From: JAFGTE01 sp965369305 | GTDB lineage: Bacteria; Patescibacteriota; Gracilibacteria; UM-FILTER-43-11 | Reading direction: 5' to 3' | DNA length: 5,644 nucleotides | Assembly (NCBI GenBank): GCA_965369305.1 | Contig: CBDUQG010000063.1 | Span: forward strand, 1 to 5,644 | In this document: positions 5,237-5,644 of the stretch, one piece after another | Layout of the letters: each line of letters starts with the position of its first letter | Numbering within the stretch: position 1 is the first letter of the stretch | Program-made: the position numbers and the translations under genes | Notes under the pieces: generated by a model | The model's input: only the letters and a program-made list of their open reading frames with translations | What the model was told of the DNA's origin: nothing | The model's database searches: none

Positions 5237-5644
5237 AGAAAGGAGCTTTGTGCTCGTATTCCAATTGCGAATGGTCATTTTTTGGTAAACCGGTAGCTGC
5301 GTGATTTTGCTTAAGCGGCTTTTAGTTAGCTGGCTGGCGAGGCGAGAAAAATATAGAACCTTCTTGCCCTCATGCTTCTGATCAATACCCTCTTTTGTTG
5401 AAACATCTTTGATCGCCTCCTTGGGAGTGAGTGGTTCTTTAAGAAAAATCACATCACAACGGTATTTGTCGGATTCCTTGCTGAAATACTCAGGTGCTCC
5501 ATCAACGGCTTCTTTTAGCTCATCGTGGCTGATCACTACAACAAGTGTTTTGTAAGAGAATTTTTTGGAGAGGGTTTTTTCGATTTGCTCGGTTAACTTT
5601 TCTCGATCTTTTGAGTCAGACTTGAAAAGGACGTTGCCACTCTT
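5219..5644 (-). CDS. DUF1697-family protein, 5' end cut by window edge
   Basis: Reading inward from the edge gives 141 in-frame codons before TAG (5221-5219). It has no start in the window: the GTG at 5536-5534 is internal, because the frame stays open upstream and carries conserved residues. Visible DUF1697 hallmarks are SGNVLF at visible residues 2-7, a CDVIFL strand (64-68), a TKSRLSK stretch (107-113) in the position of the usual G-R-S-K-L, and the C-terminal TIRNWNTSTKLLSL (124-137). Family members are about 170-185 residues, so roughly 35-40 N-terminal residues (the usual 'ALLRGINVGG' part) are missing. The biochemical role of the family is unknown. It is a common stand-alone cytoplasmic protein and its position before fumC need not mean shared function. 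Confidence 0.9.
   Translation of the reverse strand, partial: KSGNVLFKSDSKDREKLTEQIEKTLSKKFSYKTLVVVISHDELKEAVDGAPEYFSKESDKYRCDVIFLKEPLTPKEAIKDVSTKEGIDQKHEGKKVLYFSRLASQLTKSRLSKITQLPVYQKMTIRNWNTSTKLLSLMNEK

Noticed and set aside
5534..5536. GTG as the true start of the DUF1697 gene
   Set aside because: The frame stays open to the window edge and encodes the conserved SGNVLF motif upstream of it.
1..5644. CRISPR arrays, tRNA or rRNA genes, transposases, long DNA repeats
   Set aside because: None seen: no regularly spaced repeats, no tRNA-like folds and no transposase motifs in any frame.

Overview
The window is gene-dense: seven protein genes and almost no intergenic DNA. I read it as a bacterium, possibly a Patescibacteria (CPR)-type lineage, but the phylum is not settled. 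Three things favour a bacterium. There is a classical lipobox lipoprotein and a Sec signal peptide. The gene starts mostly lack Shine-Dalgarno sites. On the minus strand, three starts carry a bacterial -10-like hexamer (TANNNT) exactly six bases before the ATG. A leaderless archaeal gene would instead show a TATA box about 25 bases upstream, and I see no convincing one. The Cys-patterned repeats of the lipoprotein resemble, from memory, small-genome lineages of both CPR and DPANN type, so a DPANN archaeon is not fully excluded. Standard code fits, with TAA, TAG and TGA all used as stops.

Left part, plus strand (125-1224): two genes joined by a TAATG stop/start overlap. The first is a short GIY-YIG-like protein whose second motif reads R-I-G instead of Y-I-G. 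The second has two membrane segments around an outside domain of unknown function. Their coding is visibly more AT-rich than the rest, and they look like an accessory pair.

Right part, minus strand (5644 down to 1237): five genes in a row. They are a DUF1697-family protein cut by the window edge, a complete class II fumarase (fumC), a Cys-rich secreted protein, a small four-helix membrane protein and a lipoprotein. The last two overlap by ATGA. The last three look like one cell-envelope unit of unknown function: exported Cys-rich protein, integral membrane protein and surface-anchored lipoprotein. The fumarase and DUF1697 gene are probably just upstream neighbours.

The two blocks converge with only 12 bases between stop codons and no recognisable terminator. 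The strongest unexpected signal is the repeated TANNNT-N6-ATG arrangement in front of fumC, the secreted protein and the membrane protein. It suggests that each can start its own leaderless transcript inside what would otherwise look like one operon. The most promising candidates for an undescribed system are the three-gene envelope unit and the coupled GIY-YIG-like/membrane pair. For neither can a function be assigned from sequence alone.
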